Source of the DNA: Collybiopsis luxurians FD-317 M1
Taxonomy: Eukaryota; Basidiomycota; Agaricomycetes; Agaricales; Omphalotaceae
Length of the DNA stretch: 64,000 nt
Assembly (NCBI GenBank): GCA_000827265.1
Contig: KN834836.1
Span: 62,001-126,000, forward strand
Direction of reading: 5' to 3'
Shown: one piece after another, positions 48,589-59,140 of the stretch
How the letters are laid out: every line of letters begins with the position of its first letter
Position numbering within the stretch: the first letter of the stretch is position 1
Made by a program: the position numbers and the translations under genes
The notes under the pieces: generated by a model
What the model saw: the letters and a program-made list of their open reading frames with translations, nothing else
Told to the model about the DNA's origin: nothing
Database searches by the model: none

Positions 48589-49331
48589 GAGTATTGATCC
48601 CTAGGAATTTACTTAAAGCAATGGTTGACCTATACGGTTTGGGTCTGTACCTTGACGCCAGCAAGTCAAGCACATCCACATGAAGTCTCAATGGTTCGCT
48701 TGGCCGAAAACAGTTAGAGAAGCTCCAGCTAGGAGTCAATGATCATGATGTGATCGTACAGAGAGCGTATAACAAGGCAATCAAGGCAGGGGGGACCCAA
48801 GTCGTCATGGCTATGGCCATTAAACACGGCGGCACGCTCATCATGAACGCTATCGCAATCTCTTCGCATCACTGACAACGGGAGTGGCGTTCTTGAATCC
48901 TAAAGAGGGTGAAAACATCTGTTGACGGTGATATCAGATCACTGAGAGCTGCGAGCTCAAATGCTACGGTATGTACGCCATCCCCAGCCAGGGTAACCCA
49001 ACTCCGGTTGGCGATTTGCTTGAGCTCGCAAAGAAACCGCCGTCCTTGGTCATGGATTGGGTCCCCGTTTGGATCATTATGACCCCGCCCGACCAGTTTG
49101 TAGACGATACGCCGGTTGAGAACAAGCTTCCGTACGAACTCGAAGCCGACCAGCTTCATGATATCCTGTGATACCACATATCGCATTGCTGCAAGGAATT
49201 CTGGCACCTCTGGAAGCAGCGTCTGGCAAGCTCTCTGTTTACTGTCTGAGCTGCCTGAAAAGTTTTCCGAAAGCGCAAGAATACCTTCGGTGGCATCTTC
49301 GAGTGGTCTAGAGAAGCGTGAGCTCGATACT
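48589..49331 (+). pseudogene. Degraded SNTX-like gene fragment
   Basis: A broken relative of the gene starting at 63474. Two separate blocks can be aligned. Bases about 48620-48870 resemble the later N-terminal part of that gene (YLDASKS, then LQLGVN, RAYNKAIKAGGT, GGTLIMN), with an in-frame TGA and a frameshift between the first two motifs and another small disruption after them. Bases 48950-49170 continue in the SNTX-like domain (CYGMYAIPSQGNPTPV, then VPVWIIMTPPDQFVDD), followed by stops. The true N-terminal third is absent. The family is known from fish stonustoxin and verrucotoxin, but its fungal relatives have no demonstrated toxicity. This copy cannot make a whole protein. Confidence 0.72.
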
Positions 49332-49610
49332 TACTACAGTCAAGCTCGAAGATGGAGGAGAAGACGGCTGGTGAGTCTGCAGAGGAGTTTTCGAAGCCGA
49401 GAAGGGCATCTTTTTCTGTAAGATAATACTTCATGATACAGTCTAGCAAGGCTTGACCTTAGTCGAGTACACCCGATATCTCAGCCTTCAATGGAAGCAA
49501 TGGCAATTTCTCCATTAATACTCATCTACTCTGGAAAGTATTTGCATCTCTGATTGGTATTTTTTTCCTACGTCATAAGCAGTAGTACAAAGGTAAGCCT
49601 TTGCACTCCG

Positions 49611-50304
49611 TCAAAAGTCATCAAGGACCAACCACCAGGCTGCACGACCAGGTTCCTCTCCTTCGTAGGAAATTTTTGCAATAGTCATCCCGTCCACAAA
49701 CTCTACGTCAATGTACTCTTCCTCGACGTCCAAAATCATAGCGGAAGTCTTGTCATTCTGCGACAACCAGACACGAACTTCATTGGCCGGGGCGAGAGTC
49801 AAGGTGGTACCACTTAAAACAGGTGTCGGTGTGCTGTAAATGATACTGCCCTCCGAATCGGCTTTGCCACTAACGCCAAAGTTGATGGCTTCCTGCCCGC
49901 TGTATTTGTTGATCACTTTGAAAGTGCCGCTTTTGGCATCCGGATCTTCTACGGCAGCATCCATGACCCCAAACTCGTTGAGCTGACACCGCTGTTTAAA
50001 TCGAATGGACTGGAGGTTCGATGAAGCATTGACAAGAGCTCCATCCTGATATCACATGATTGCTACTCCGAAACCAAAGTTAATGATAATTTCGCACCTT
50101 GAATTCGCTCGATGCAAAGACCTGGTAATCTCGGTTAACCCATCGGATTAGATTGTTTTCCGAAAAGCTCTTAAAGCCCTTCCAAACAACTTTATACTCG
50201 TTGTTAACCTTCCTGGCAATACATAATGTATATGGTGCCTCTGGGTCTTTGAGGATTGGGAGCTGGTTCTTGCCGATATGGAGCTGGAGAGTGAAAGTCG
50301 TCAT
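49611..50304 (-). CDS. Orphan hypothetical protein, two exons, 213 residues
   Basis: Exon 1 is 50304-50098 (MTTFTLQLHIGKNQLP to SSEFK) and exon 2 is 50045-49611 (DGALVNASSNLQSIRF to the stop); the two lengths sum to 214 codons in frame. The protein looks beta-rich: alternating hydrophobic residues, with LCIARKVNNEYKVVWKGF and VRVWLSQNDKTSAMILDVEE, and it has no Cys-rich motif or membrane helix. No signal peptide is present. I do not recognise the family. Its shape recalls small beta-sandwich or lectin-like fungal proteins, but that is only an impression. It lies between the SNTX-like pseudogene and the F-box gene. Confidence 0.68.
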
Positions 50305-50893
50305 GGTTGCTGTGTTCTATGCGGGGCATGAAGCAGTAGAAGTTGAGAATAATCTGATCTCACCTGAATAGCAGCGTCAAACTGACCTGGAGAAGAGCTG
50401 AAGGTAGGTTGATGACCTTTTATATCATGTCGATCGGTCAGTAAGATATAAATTCATTTATATGAGCTGGAGGCATAGGCCTTGAGGTGAGATTCTAACG
50501 GGTGGTGGCGGAATCGATGGCAAGTCGAGCATCCGGAATCATAATGGTAGTTACTTAATAAGATCAGGATCGCCGACGGAATCGGGGAATCTACTCACAC
50601 ACGTAAAACTGAAAGAAGACATCTACGAAGGGTCCTGGCCCCTTCGTAGATTTATGTAAAGTTCACGACGCCTCTCAAATTTCAGATTTCAAATTTCAGT
50701 ATTCAGAGCACTATTACCCGAGCATTCCGAATCGATCGATTGCATGCCTGCAGGAAGTCATCCAATTACGTTCAAGAGTTGCGTTGCTTCACTTGATTCA
50801 TGAAACCGAGGCGAATAGAGAGTTCTACCATTACAATCTGGGATCCTTAGTTTTGAGTAACAACGCACGACTTAGCACTATGTGGGAAACCTT
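50305..50893. other. Intergenic, no gene recognised
   Basis: About 590 bases with the promoter of the orphan gene and the 3' end of the F-box gene. Nothing else seen. Confidence 0.45.
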
Positions 50894-52720
50894 TCAAACC
50901 TCACAGCTTGCCACGCTCACTCTATCCATAACTCCCTCGCTTTCTCCCTCGTTTTCCTCGCCGCAATCTTCAGAGTAGTCATCACTTTCAGCTTCCTCAA
51001 ATACCTCGACCTGAAGACCAGCAAGCCGAAGATACTCCAACTCCCGATGCGTATCCTCCGTTAACTTTCCCGTGGAGATATGAAGCCTAAATGAATGCAA
51101 ACACTCAACGCCAATATCCACCCAGTGAGCCGGATCCGGAACCCAGCGAGACGTTAGCATTCCAACCAACTCTACTTCATCGAAATACTGCAAGTCCCAA
51201 ACACCAAGTTCCAGTCGTCTGAGTTTTGGAACGAGGGTCCCTTGCGATTGAAGTGACACTTTGAATGTAGAGACGGCGGGTCGAGGACAGCGTAGACATT
51301 TTAGAAATTGGTGAGTCGCGGTAATATAGCTATCTGACTCGCTAGCCCAAGGGCGCTCATGGATGACCAGGTTCTGCAGCTCGGGCAAACAATCAAGTGC
51401 GAGTATCAGGTCGCCATCTGATACGGGAATAGCTTTTATCTCCAGCGTGGTGATACGACTCGAACGATTAAAGAACACACTGAACGCATCTCGTGGCCAA
51501 GTTCCAGAGAACAGATGTAGATTCGAAACCTCCACCTCGGGGTCCTTCAGCCATTCTACGAACTGACGACGCGGATTGGGACCAGAAAACAGCGACTTGA
51601 CGATATCAGAACCTCGAGTCGTCAAGCTGATGGTTTCGACGCGAGGAAGAGTAAGAGAGGATATAAGCAGCTTAAGCATGTTGTATCTGGTATCTTTCTC
51701 GTCTCCGGAAAGACAAATGGATAGGGTTCGGAGGTTGGATCTTTGAGGTACGACGTGTCTCGGCTTGCGTTTCGGCGCTATTCGATTGTGGTGGACATTC
51801 GTATACGAGACGGACAGGAGATTGGGACAGTACTGGAGAGCTCGGAAGACAGTTCCATTATCCGCGTCCAGTGTTAAGTGGGTGATCTGTTTCCAAGGAA
51901 ACTTCCCAGAAAATTCGCTTGACCTTCTTGGGACACGATTGAGTGAAAGGTAGCGAAGAGCAGGAGCATCTTGTAGCAAGTAGAGTTGGGGAAGGTCATT
52001 ATCTTTGGCCAATGATCCCAGAGAGCTTGTTTGGAGGATTTCAACATGTTCCAGCGAAGATAAACAGCCGATTGATGATAAAGACTCGAAAAAGTGCTTG
52101 GAAAATTGAGGGCAGGTGAAGGAGACGGAAAGCCATCGATTCGCGTTTTGGACCAAGATAGGCACCAAAGGATGCTCACGGTACACGTTAGGGTCATCCA
52201 AGCAATGTTTTACGTCCATATCAATCTGCAGCGTTAGAGGATAGCCTTTGGATCGTAGAAGTTGAAGGCCTACTGGAGCCTCGAGGTCGTATTCGTTGTT
52301 TGGATCCAAAAAGAGAAATATGTTGGTCCAAAGTCTCGGGGCTGCAAGAGTCATATCGCGCCACTGTTTACAGACGCTACCAAGGACAAACGGCGGGGCG
52401 TCAGCCAGGTTACATCGGCCTTCTGAGTCCACGAAAGTTGATGGAGTACTGCCGCAACAGAGGACGAAAACGCGGCAGAGCAGTTCTTCGGACAGTTTGT
52501 GAATCGGAGAGTAGAATGACCGACACCATTCTTCGAGTTGCTGGAGTTTTTTCCGCCTCGTCTGTAGAGCAAGAATATCGGAGTCCAGACGAAGGATCTC
52601 CGTACTGGCCGTTCGGATTTCATCGTCCACGGTGCGCACCATAGTGGAAGCTTCACTCTTTGAGAACTGCCATTTTGCGCGGAGCTGATCAACAGCGAAA
52701 CTGGATGGATTCGAAAGCAT
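50894..52720 (-). CDS. F-box-like protein, single exon, 608 residues
   Basis: A typical Agaricomycete F-box-like protein, likely a substrate adaptor of an SCF ubiquitin ligase. Residues about 25-65 form a coiled coil (ASTEILRLDSDILALQTRRKK). The F-box core follows at about 72-140: SPIHKLSEELLCRVFVLCC, then LGSVCKQWRDMTLAAPRLWT. The remainder is a leucine-rich, repeat-like body with units such as LRYLSLNRVPRRSSEF, LRTLSICLSGDEKDTRYNML and LVPKLRRLELGVWDL, and the C-terminus is Asp/Glu-rich. The reading frame is undamaged over 1.8 kb. Two broken relatives lie nearby: a plus-strand copy at 57515-59691, and a truncated, very similar copy at 59889-60575. Confidence 0.88.
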   Translation of the reverse strand: MLSNPSSFAVDQLRAKWQFSKSEASTMVRTVDDEIRTASTEILRLDSDILALQTRRKKLQQLEEWCRSFYSPIHKLSEELLCRVFVLCCGSTPSTFVDSEGRCNLADAPPFVLGSVCKQWRDMTLAAPRLWTNIFLFLDPNNEYDLEAPVGLQLLRSKGYPLTLQIDMDVKHCLDDPNVYREHPLVPILVQNANRWLSVSFTCPQFSKHFFESLSSIGCLSSLEHVEILQTSSLGSLAKDNDLPQLYLLQDAPALRYLSLNRVPRRSSEFSGKFPWKQITHLTLDADNGTVFRALQYCPNLLSVSYTNVHHNRIAPKRKPRHVVPQRSNLRTLSICLSGDEKDTRYNMLKLLISSLTLPRVETISLTTRGSDIVKSLFSGPNPRRQFVEWLKDPEVEVSNLHLFSGTWPRDAFSVFFNRSSRITTLEIKAIPVSDGDLILALDCLPELQNLVIHERPWASESDSYITATHQFLKCLRCPRPAVSTFKVSLQSQGTLVPKLRRLELGVWDLQYFDEVELVGMLTSRWVPDPAHWVDIGVECLHSFRLHISTGKLTEDTHRELEYLRLAGLQVEVFEEAESDDYSEDCGEENEGESEGVMDRVSVASCEV

Positions 52721-54876
52721 ATTATGGTGGTGGTGGTTGAACGTGGTGGTTGAACGTGTTGCCGTCGGTCGGCTGAATAGCGGCCCGCCAACTTGAAGTG
52801 TCGGATCCAGCGCTTGAGCAGAATCTGGGGCACAAACTGAGAAATGCCTGTAAACTTAAGAGGCTCACTAAGCCGCAAGCTCTTGCAGTTACCGAGGTCG
52901 CAATTGAAAGCCACTGCACGTCCAAGATCGCGTCGATTCATCTAGCAAAGGAGCAGGGAGTGTTCAGCCGGTGGGTCTTTTTCGTTCGCCTAGGAGCGCA
53001 TTCCGAGGGTCTTTTCCTCCCGGCTTTAGCACATATATGGCGGTATTGGAAGATAGTGGTATTATCATTGTTTAACTCAAGGATAACGAGATAGATCTAA
53101 CCAAGGCCGTTCTCGCTCTCGCCCTTCTGGGCAACATCGTTCCCTCCATTCATGCAGCCAAGACTAAAAAAGTACACTTTGCTTATATATCTTCAATCAT
53201 CCCGGGATAAATGTGGGCAGCTGAAGAAGATTCTAGCCAACCGAGTGGAGAGCAAACAACCGATCTTGTCAGACGGGAGGTTTGATTGCAAGATGCTCAC
53301 TCGGATTCACCCACGTCACAAGCGGTATCCTAAATACAACATCGTACCTCATCTACATCAAATCTTGGAGGAAGATCTCCTTCCAGGCGAAGCTCGATTT
53401 CGTATAGAAACCCTCTTGACAAAAAAGGACGAGTTAAAGCTGCTTCGTGTTGCGCTCTGTCAGTGCTCTGTCTTGAACGAGAGGAATAAGTGACTCGCCT
53501 TTTCCATTCCATCTTCATTCTGTACGCATGCTTTCATCGTTAACATGTATCCACTCTCTTTGTCTAGATCATTGTAAACGACGTCTCTGAGATCGTTAGT
53601 CTTACAGACTGGGAATGAACTAGCCTTCTTCCCTTCGGCATGATTGCTTGTTATCTGGCTGTCAAGACTGCAGGAGGAGTGGATCGTGTAAGCGAAGAAA
53701 CGTTGCCTATGGCTCAGGAATTCTGGCAAACACTCACCGCCGGTAATCCGCAGAGCTTGCAACCTGCGATTGTAACCGCTATGCAAGTAGGTCATATTCT
53801 GATTGCAGTTTTCATGGAAGGTATTACGCCTAGGAATATCGTTCTGTCCAATTTCGCGGCTCGGTATGACTGACTGGAAACTACATTCAGATCGCTCTGC
53901 AGTGCTTGATCAACTGTAACGAAGGCTGGAATTAGGCAAACACCATAGGCATTCATTCGAAAGTACTGCGTAACGCAATGGGATGAGATGGGCATCAACA
54001 GGAGAGGGATACACATTAGGAATGTAGCTTTTCAACTGGTCGATATTTCGAGTTGGAGCCAATATGATCAGAATCGCCACTAATGCTCAGAATCTGGTTA
54101 CTACCAAGGAAAGGTTCAACAGATCATACAGATACAATCTCTATTTTGACATTTAAATGAATCTGCGATCTTTAATTTTTGGTTGACTGTGGCCTCAATA
54201 GAAGCTCTTCATGTTACGTGAGAAACATCGACACAGATCATAGTCAACACCAAAGGACCAGTTCAGATACAGATCTATTAGCTCGGGGCAGAACTAAATT
54301 GTGGGCCGGCGAGAAATCGTTCGAGTAAGAAGTATTGCTAAGTAAAAGCTTTCCAAAATTCCACCGATGAGCATGGCGCTTGAGTGGCATTTGGTTAGAT
54401 AGATTCCACAGAGTCTGGATACTTTGTAGACATGAGATTCACGAATGGTAAATCCAGTGGGCAAAGTAAAGGGTATGGTAGGCTGTCCTCGGGGATGAAG
54501 CGGTGAAGGTTGACCAGAAACCAGAATTGAACTTACACCCGTGGATCAGGCTCGGTCACGACAACTGGGAATTCTTTTCAGTCGGATCTGACACAGTGAA
54601 CTGCTTCGTATCGAATTTATAACTACACAAGCGAGAAGATTTTATGTCATAAACATCAGGGAACGTAGGAACCTAGAATCTTTCCAGAGAGTCATTTCTC
54701 TCACATGCAACCCGAGGACAAGTATCAGAAGTTCTTTTTTTTTTTTTCAGTTTTGACCGGCGAATATGTGTGGTACTAGTTCATATGTACGTTAGCAAGA
54801 GGAGACTCGGAAACAAATCTGGGAGAGGAGTACGGACATTGATTAAGCAAAGCGGTGGGTACCTTTTCGATTTAGA
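52721..54876. other. Intergenic region with remnants
   Basis: About 2.1 kb without an intact gene. A short TGGTGG-type repeat with two GTGGTTGAACGTG units lies near 52727-52760. Bases 54036-54170 resemble the 5' end of the coiled-coil/C2H2 gene (listed separately), and 54247-54876 is the 3' flank of the first full duplication unit. Open frames at 52798-53094, 53152-53493 and 53640-53873 match nothing I know. Confidence 0.45.
54036..54170 (-). pseudogene. 5' stub of a third coiled-coil/C2H2 gene copy
   Basis: On the minus strand this matches the start region of the two neighbours: the LAPT..DQL coding stretch, the sequence before the start codon, and the adjacent ACTACCAAGGAAAGGTT motif. The start ATG itself is altered and the coding part ends after about a dozen codons. 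It is best read as the leftover of an additional tandem copy. Confidence 0.55.
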
Positions 54877-55708
54877 TCAGTGTTTGAGTTTAATGTGTAC
54901 GTAGAGGCTCGCGCGCGCTCCATATCCTTTTTCGCAACCTGGCCAGGTGCAAAAGAATTTTCGTTCAATTTCTTTTGAGCGGCGGCGGTGTCTCTTCGCT
55001 GGTCGGCTACCTTCTTCCGAGATTTCTTGTTCGGATGTCATATTACCACTGGCAGAGGAGCTGCGATGCTTTCTGAGACTGTGCCTGCTGAGGAGGCAAT
55101 GTTAACTCTTGGACCCACGGATGAATAAAAAAAATGTACCTTTGGCCAACAGCCTCTACTATTTCTGTTTCCCCACCAATCTCTCGTCGTAGTGTGACCC
55201 TCTCCTTGCATGAAGACTCGTTATCTGTGCTCAGATTTCCATTTCCCACCTCAAGTTGTCGCATTGGCCACTCTCGCGCTAAGACATGATCCGCGAGCTG
55301 GTCAAATTCGACTCTCAAAGCTGAATTGGCTTGCTCGATTTCTTGGAACGAGTTTTGACACGCCTTCAACTCATCTGTCAAAGACGATACCTGCCCCTTC
55401 GACCTAGCTAGGTCTTCCTTCAATTTTTGGATTGAGGCCGCTTGGCTGCGCTCTAGACTATCAAATTTGGCCTGAGTTTCTTGCATCTTCTCTTTTATGT
55501 GCTTCACATCTTCCGTAAGACGATCTTGCTCTAACCTAGCTACTTTCTCAGACAAGCTTTGGGAGGATTCCCTTTCAGCCAACTTGGTTTTCAAGTCTTC
55601 AATAAGATCCTGAGCTATATGCTTTTCAAGCTCTTGTGAGCCAACGATAGCTTTTAGCTTTTCAATAATTGCTAGTAACTGGTCGACATCTTGAGCTGGA
55701 GCCGGCAT
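54877..55708 (-). CDS. Coiled-coil protein with one C-terminal C2H2 finger, two exons, 258 residues
   Basis: Exon 1 is 55708-55140 and exon 2 is 55084-54877; the join through a 55-base intron keeps frame (259 codons with the stop). Residues about 5-150 form a long coiled coil with heptad-like Leu, Glu and Lys (LLAIIEKLKAIVGSQELEK, IQKLKEDLARSKGQVSSLTD). After a basic stretch (RPAKRHRRRSKEIER) stands a single classical zinc finger: FFC, TWPG, C, then EKGYGARASLYV, His, four residues, His, directly before the stop. The FFCTWPGCEKGYG form is typical of basidiomycete C2H2 regulators. Dimerisation by the coil with DNA binding by the terminal finger is a reasonable inference. The start at 55708 is chosen because the second copy begins at the matching Met; 55723 is possible. 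Confidence 0.72.
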
Positions 55709-56517
55709 GATTAAGACTGCCACTGACGCTCAAAATTGAAAGTTTGAATTACTACTAAGAAAAGGTTGAAGAGAATACATACCGATATAACTCCCTTTTT
55801 TCGCTTATATGAAGCTGCAAGTTTTGTTGAAAGTGTAGGATGATCAAGAGCAAAATTGAAGTCCAAAGATACGCCAATGGTCACGTGTAATATTGAATGG
55901 CGCAACCGACGCCGTCACGAGATCCACCCCTGGTGAACCCAAATCCCGATAAGAACCAAACGAAAATCAAGCTCATGAGGAGCACCAAAGAATCAGTTCA
56001 GATACACATCGTTTATATAGCTAACTAAATTATGGGCCGGCGAAAAATACCTAGTTGGTTTGAATGAGAAATATTGCCAAGTAAAACCTTCCCAAATTCC
56101 ATCGATGACCATGGCGCCTTAGTGGCACTTGGTAAGACAGATTCTGCTGAATCTGAATACTTTGTAGACACGATACTCACCTATAGTACCCTGAAGTTGA
56201 GAAAGTTAAGAAAAAGCTGACACAGGTCGGGGTATGGCAGACTGTCCTCGGCGAATGTAATGGTGAAGGTTGTAATTACACAAGTAATGAAGAATTCTAT
56301 CATAAACACCAGGGTACGCAGGAGCCCAGAACCTTTTCATTTCATCTCATATGCAACTCGAGGATAAGCGTCAGAAGTTATTTGTTCCTTTTTACTTTTA
56401 AGCGGCGACTACGTGTGCTACGAGTTCATACGTACGTCAGCAAGATGAGAAACGAACTTTAGAGAGAGGAATATGGACATTGATTAAGCAAAGTGGTCGG
56501 TACCTTCTCGATTTAGA
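55709..56517. other. Spacer between tandem copies
   Basis: Contains the 5' flank of the intact coiled-coil/C2H2 gene and the duplicated 3' flank of the broken copy. No gene seen. Confidence 0.5.
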
Positions 56518-57289
56518 TCAGGCATTACTATGCTTGAGTTTAACGTGTCGGTTGAGGCTCCTGAGATGCCCATATCCTTTTCCGCAACCTGACCAGGAGC
56601 AAAAGAATGTTCGTTCAATCTCCTCTAGGGAACGGCGTTGTCTCTTCCCTGGTTGGTCATATTCTTCCGAGGGTTCTTGATCATTGCCAGCAGAGGAGCT
56701 GTGATGTTTCCCGAGGTTCTGGCTGCTGAGGGCGCAATGTGGGATTTTGGATGCATATGCGGATAAAGAAATGTACCCACCTCTGGCCAGCAGCGTCCAT
56801 CCTTCCATGAATCTCTCATCTTAGTGCGTCCCTCTCCTTGCTCAGAAGTTCATTGTCTGTGCTCAGACTCTTATTCCCTGCTTCAAGTTGTCGGATTAGC
56901 GACTCTCGCTCCAAGACACGACTATGGAGTTCATTGTATTTGACTCTCAAAGCCGAATTGGCTTGTTCGAGTTCTCAGAAAGAGTTCTGACTCTCCTTCA
57001 GCTCATCTGTCAAAGACAATACCTGCTCCTTTGACCTGGCTAGTTCTTCTTCCAGCTTTTGGATTGAGGTTGCCTGGTTGCACACTAAGCTCACGACTTC
57101 GTCCCGAGTCTCTCGCATCTTCTCATCTAGCTTCACATCGTCCGGACCAGCTGCTATTTTCTCAGATGAGCTGGATTGGGAGAGTCCCCTTTCACCCAAC
57201 TGCCTTGTAAGTTCTTTGATAAGTTCCTGAGCTATGTGTTTTTCAATGACTGTCAGTAACTGGTCGACATCTTGAGTTGGAGCCAACAT
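56518..57289 (-). pseudogene. Broken second copy of the coiled-coil/C2H2 gene
   Basis: Same layout as the intact copy: start MLAPTQDVDQLL at 57289, coiled coil, intron near 56785, and terminal finger FFCSWSGCGKGYGHL..LNRHVKLKH. Two in-frame TGA codons break it. One at 56975-56977 stands where the intact copy has CAA (after QNSF); one at 56816-56818 stands where the intact copy has CGA. Part of the first coil (LKAIVGSQELEK) is missing. The zinc finger itself is undamaged, with all four ligands, so decay began in the coil. Confidence 0.75.
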
Positions 57290-59019
57290 GATTGGGCCTT
57301 GAAATGTTCTAAATCTCGAGTGACTACTAAGGAAAGGTTGAAGAGAAGACATACCAATACAGCCTCCTTCTTTTGCACTTATATGAAGCTGTGAGTTTTG
57401 GTTTACTGGTAGGATAGAGTTGAAGTCCAAAAATACGCCAATGGTCATGTGTAATATTGAATGGCGCCACCAATGCGAGATCCACCCAAATCTGCCTTTG
57501 AGGAAACCACCACCATGCTTGATCTTCCCGGCATTTCTGAAGACTTTCGACAGCAATGGAGCCTACTAAGATCTCATATATCTGCTTTATTAGGAGAAAT
57601 TCAAGGCAAAATCATAGACATCAGCACTGAAATTCTACTTATGGAATCCAACATTCTTGCCCTTCAGTTGAGGCGGGAAAAGTTGAAAAAGCTCAAGGAT
57701 TGCTGCCATGCATTCTCACATCCAATCCGTCTACTTCCTGCCGAGCTTCTAGAGCATATCTTCTCGTTTTGCTGCTCCTCTTCCAACCTTACGTCTTCCG
57801 CTTCTAGATTACAGAGAGACCTTCACGCCGACGCGACACCGTTTACCCTCAGCAGCGTCTGTACTCAATGGCACTTGATTACACTCTCTAGACTGAAGCT
57901 TTGGGCCAATATGACTCTTCGTCTCCTTCCGAGTGCCTTTATCAAACACGACTTCGAGGCTGCTGTAAAACTGCAGCTGACATGATCAAAACAGTACCCT
58001 CTTACTCTTGACATTTGCATGGTCGATGTGATCAACACGATATACTCTAGGGATATCACCTACAATAATCATCCCGTAATGAACACATTGATTGAGCAGT
58101 CAAGAAGATGGTTGTCGGTTTCGTTCACTGGCCCTCGCTTCTCCCAGGCTATAGCCATGTCCCTGGTATCCATTCGGCAATTACCCCTTCTTAAATATCT
58201 CCACATCGAACAAACAAGTGCTATGTCAGTCCTGTCAAATGCTGAACACCTTGCCCAGCTTTTGCTTGTTCAGGATGTGCCCAAATTCTGCTCGCTCTCC
58301 CTCAACTGTGTCCCTGGAAAGGATACAAACTTGCTCAAAACTTCCCCTGGTCCCAGATAACCCATCTTACACTGGACGCAGATAACGGGTCCGTGTTTTG
58401 AGCTCTGGAATATTGCCCAAACTTAAAATCTGTTGCATATGCTAATGTCCATCACAAACCCTCAGCGTCGACAGAGCGATATAATACATCAGATATCTGA
58501 TCTCCAATCGATATCGATTTGTCTCTCGGGAAACGAGAACGGCGTACAGTACAATATGCTCGAATTACTCATCAACTCGCTCACTCTGCCCCTCGTAAAG
58601 ACGCTCAGCCTGATTACGGATGGCTCTGCTGCCTGCGCAAAGAAATTCCCTGGTCCTAACCCTCATCGACAGCTTACAAAGATCCTAGTCATGACCTCAC
58701 AGATCTGTCATTTTTCCTCGGTAAATGGCCACAGACTGCATTCAAATCGTTTTTTGAGCGTTTCAGCTGCACTCTTACAACGATCGAGTTGAAGGCGATT
58801 CCAGTTTCGGCCTCTGATTTGATAGCCTTCCTCGATCTTGTACCCGAATTGGAGACTTTGGTCATACACGAATGTCCCTGGGGAGATAATTGAAAAGAAT
58901 GAGCCCCTGTGACAGATATTGTGCACAATTTGACTGGTGCTACCAAATGAATGTTTGTGCACAATCCTTTGGTCACACCAGTTGAGGCCACCCTAAAATA
59001 GATAAGATCAGATGTAACT

Positions 59020-59140
59020 ACCCTAAACCCTAACCTAACCCTAACCCCTAACCTTTTGCGCTTTGCGCAAGCACCCTGTGGGTGCTCCTAACCCCTAACC
59101 CAGTGCGCCTTCAGCATGAGCCTAACCCCTAACCCTAACC
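59020..59140. repeat. Interstitial telomere-like CCCTAA/CCCCTAA repeats
   Basis: Degenerate copies of CCCTAA and CCCCTAA in the C-rich sense on the plus strand, in three runs separated by hairpins and short unique sequence. The standard fungal telomere is TTAGGG on the other strand. The position inside a gene copy shows that it is interstitial. Confidence 0.8.
59056..59086. repeat. Two back-to-back perfect hairpins
   Basis: TTGCGC-TTT-GCGCAA (59056-59070) followed at once by AGCACCC-TGT-GGGTGCT (59070-59086). Each has a perfect stem of 6 or 7 pairs and a three-base loop, and they share the base at 59070. Confidence 0.85.

Larger units (their letters stand above)
54247..57490. repeat. Diverged tandem duplication carrying the coiled-coil/C2H2 genes
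   Basis: Unit A (about 54247-55930) and unit B (about 55980-57490) are in the same orientation. Shared landmarks outside the genes include GGGCCGGCGA near 54304 and 56036, AAGTAAAA..TTCC..AATTCCA near 54340 and 56080, and GTAATATTGAATGGCGC near 55886 and 57452. The offset falls from about 1,730 to about 1,580 bases along the units, so deletions have accumulated. Confidence 0.75.

Noticed and set aside
52798..53873. Three open frames of 77-113 codons in the gap after the F-box gene
   Set aside because: No recognisable domain, no convincing splice links between them, and composition near that of non-coding DNA.
59020..59140. A true chromosome end
   Set aside because: Gene-copy sequence continues on both sides, repeats are degenerate and only about 120 bases long, so this is an interstitial site.
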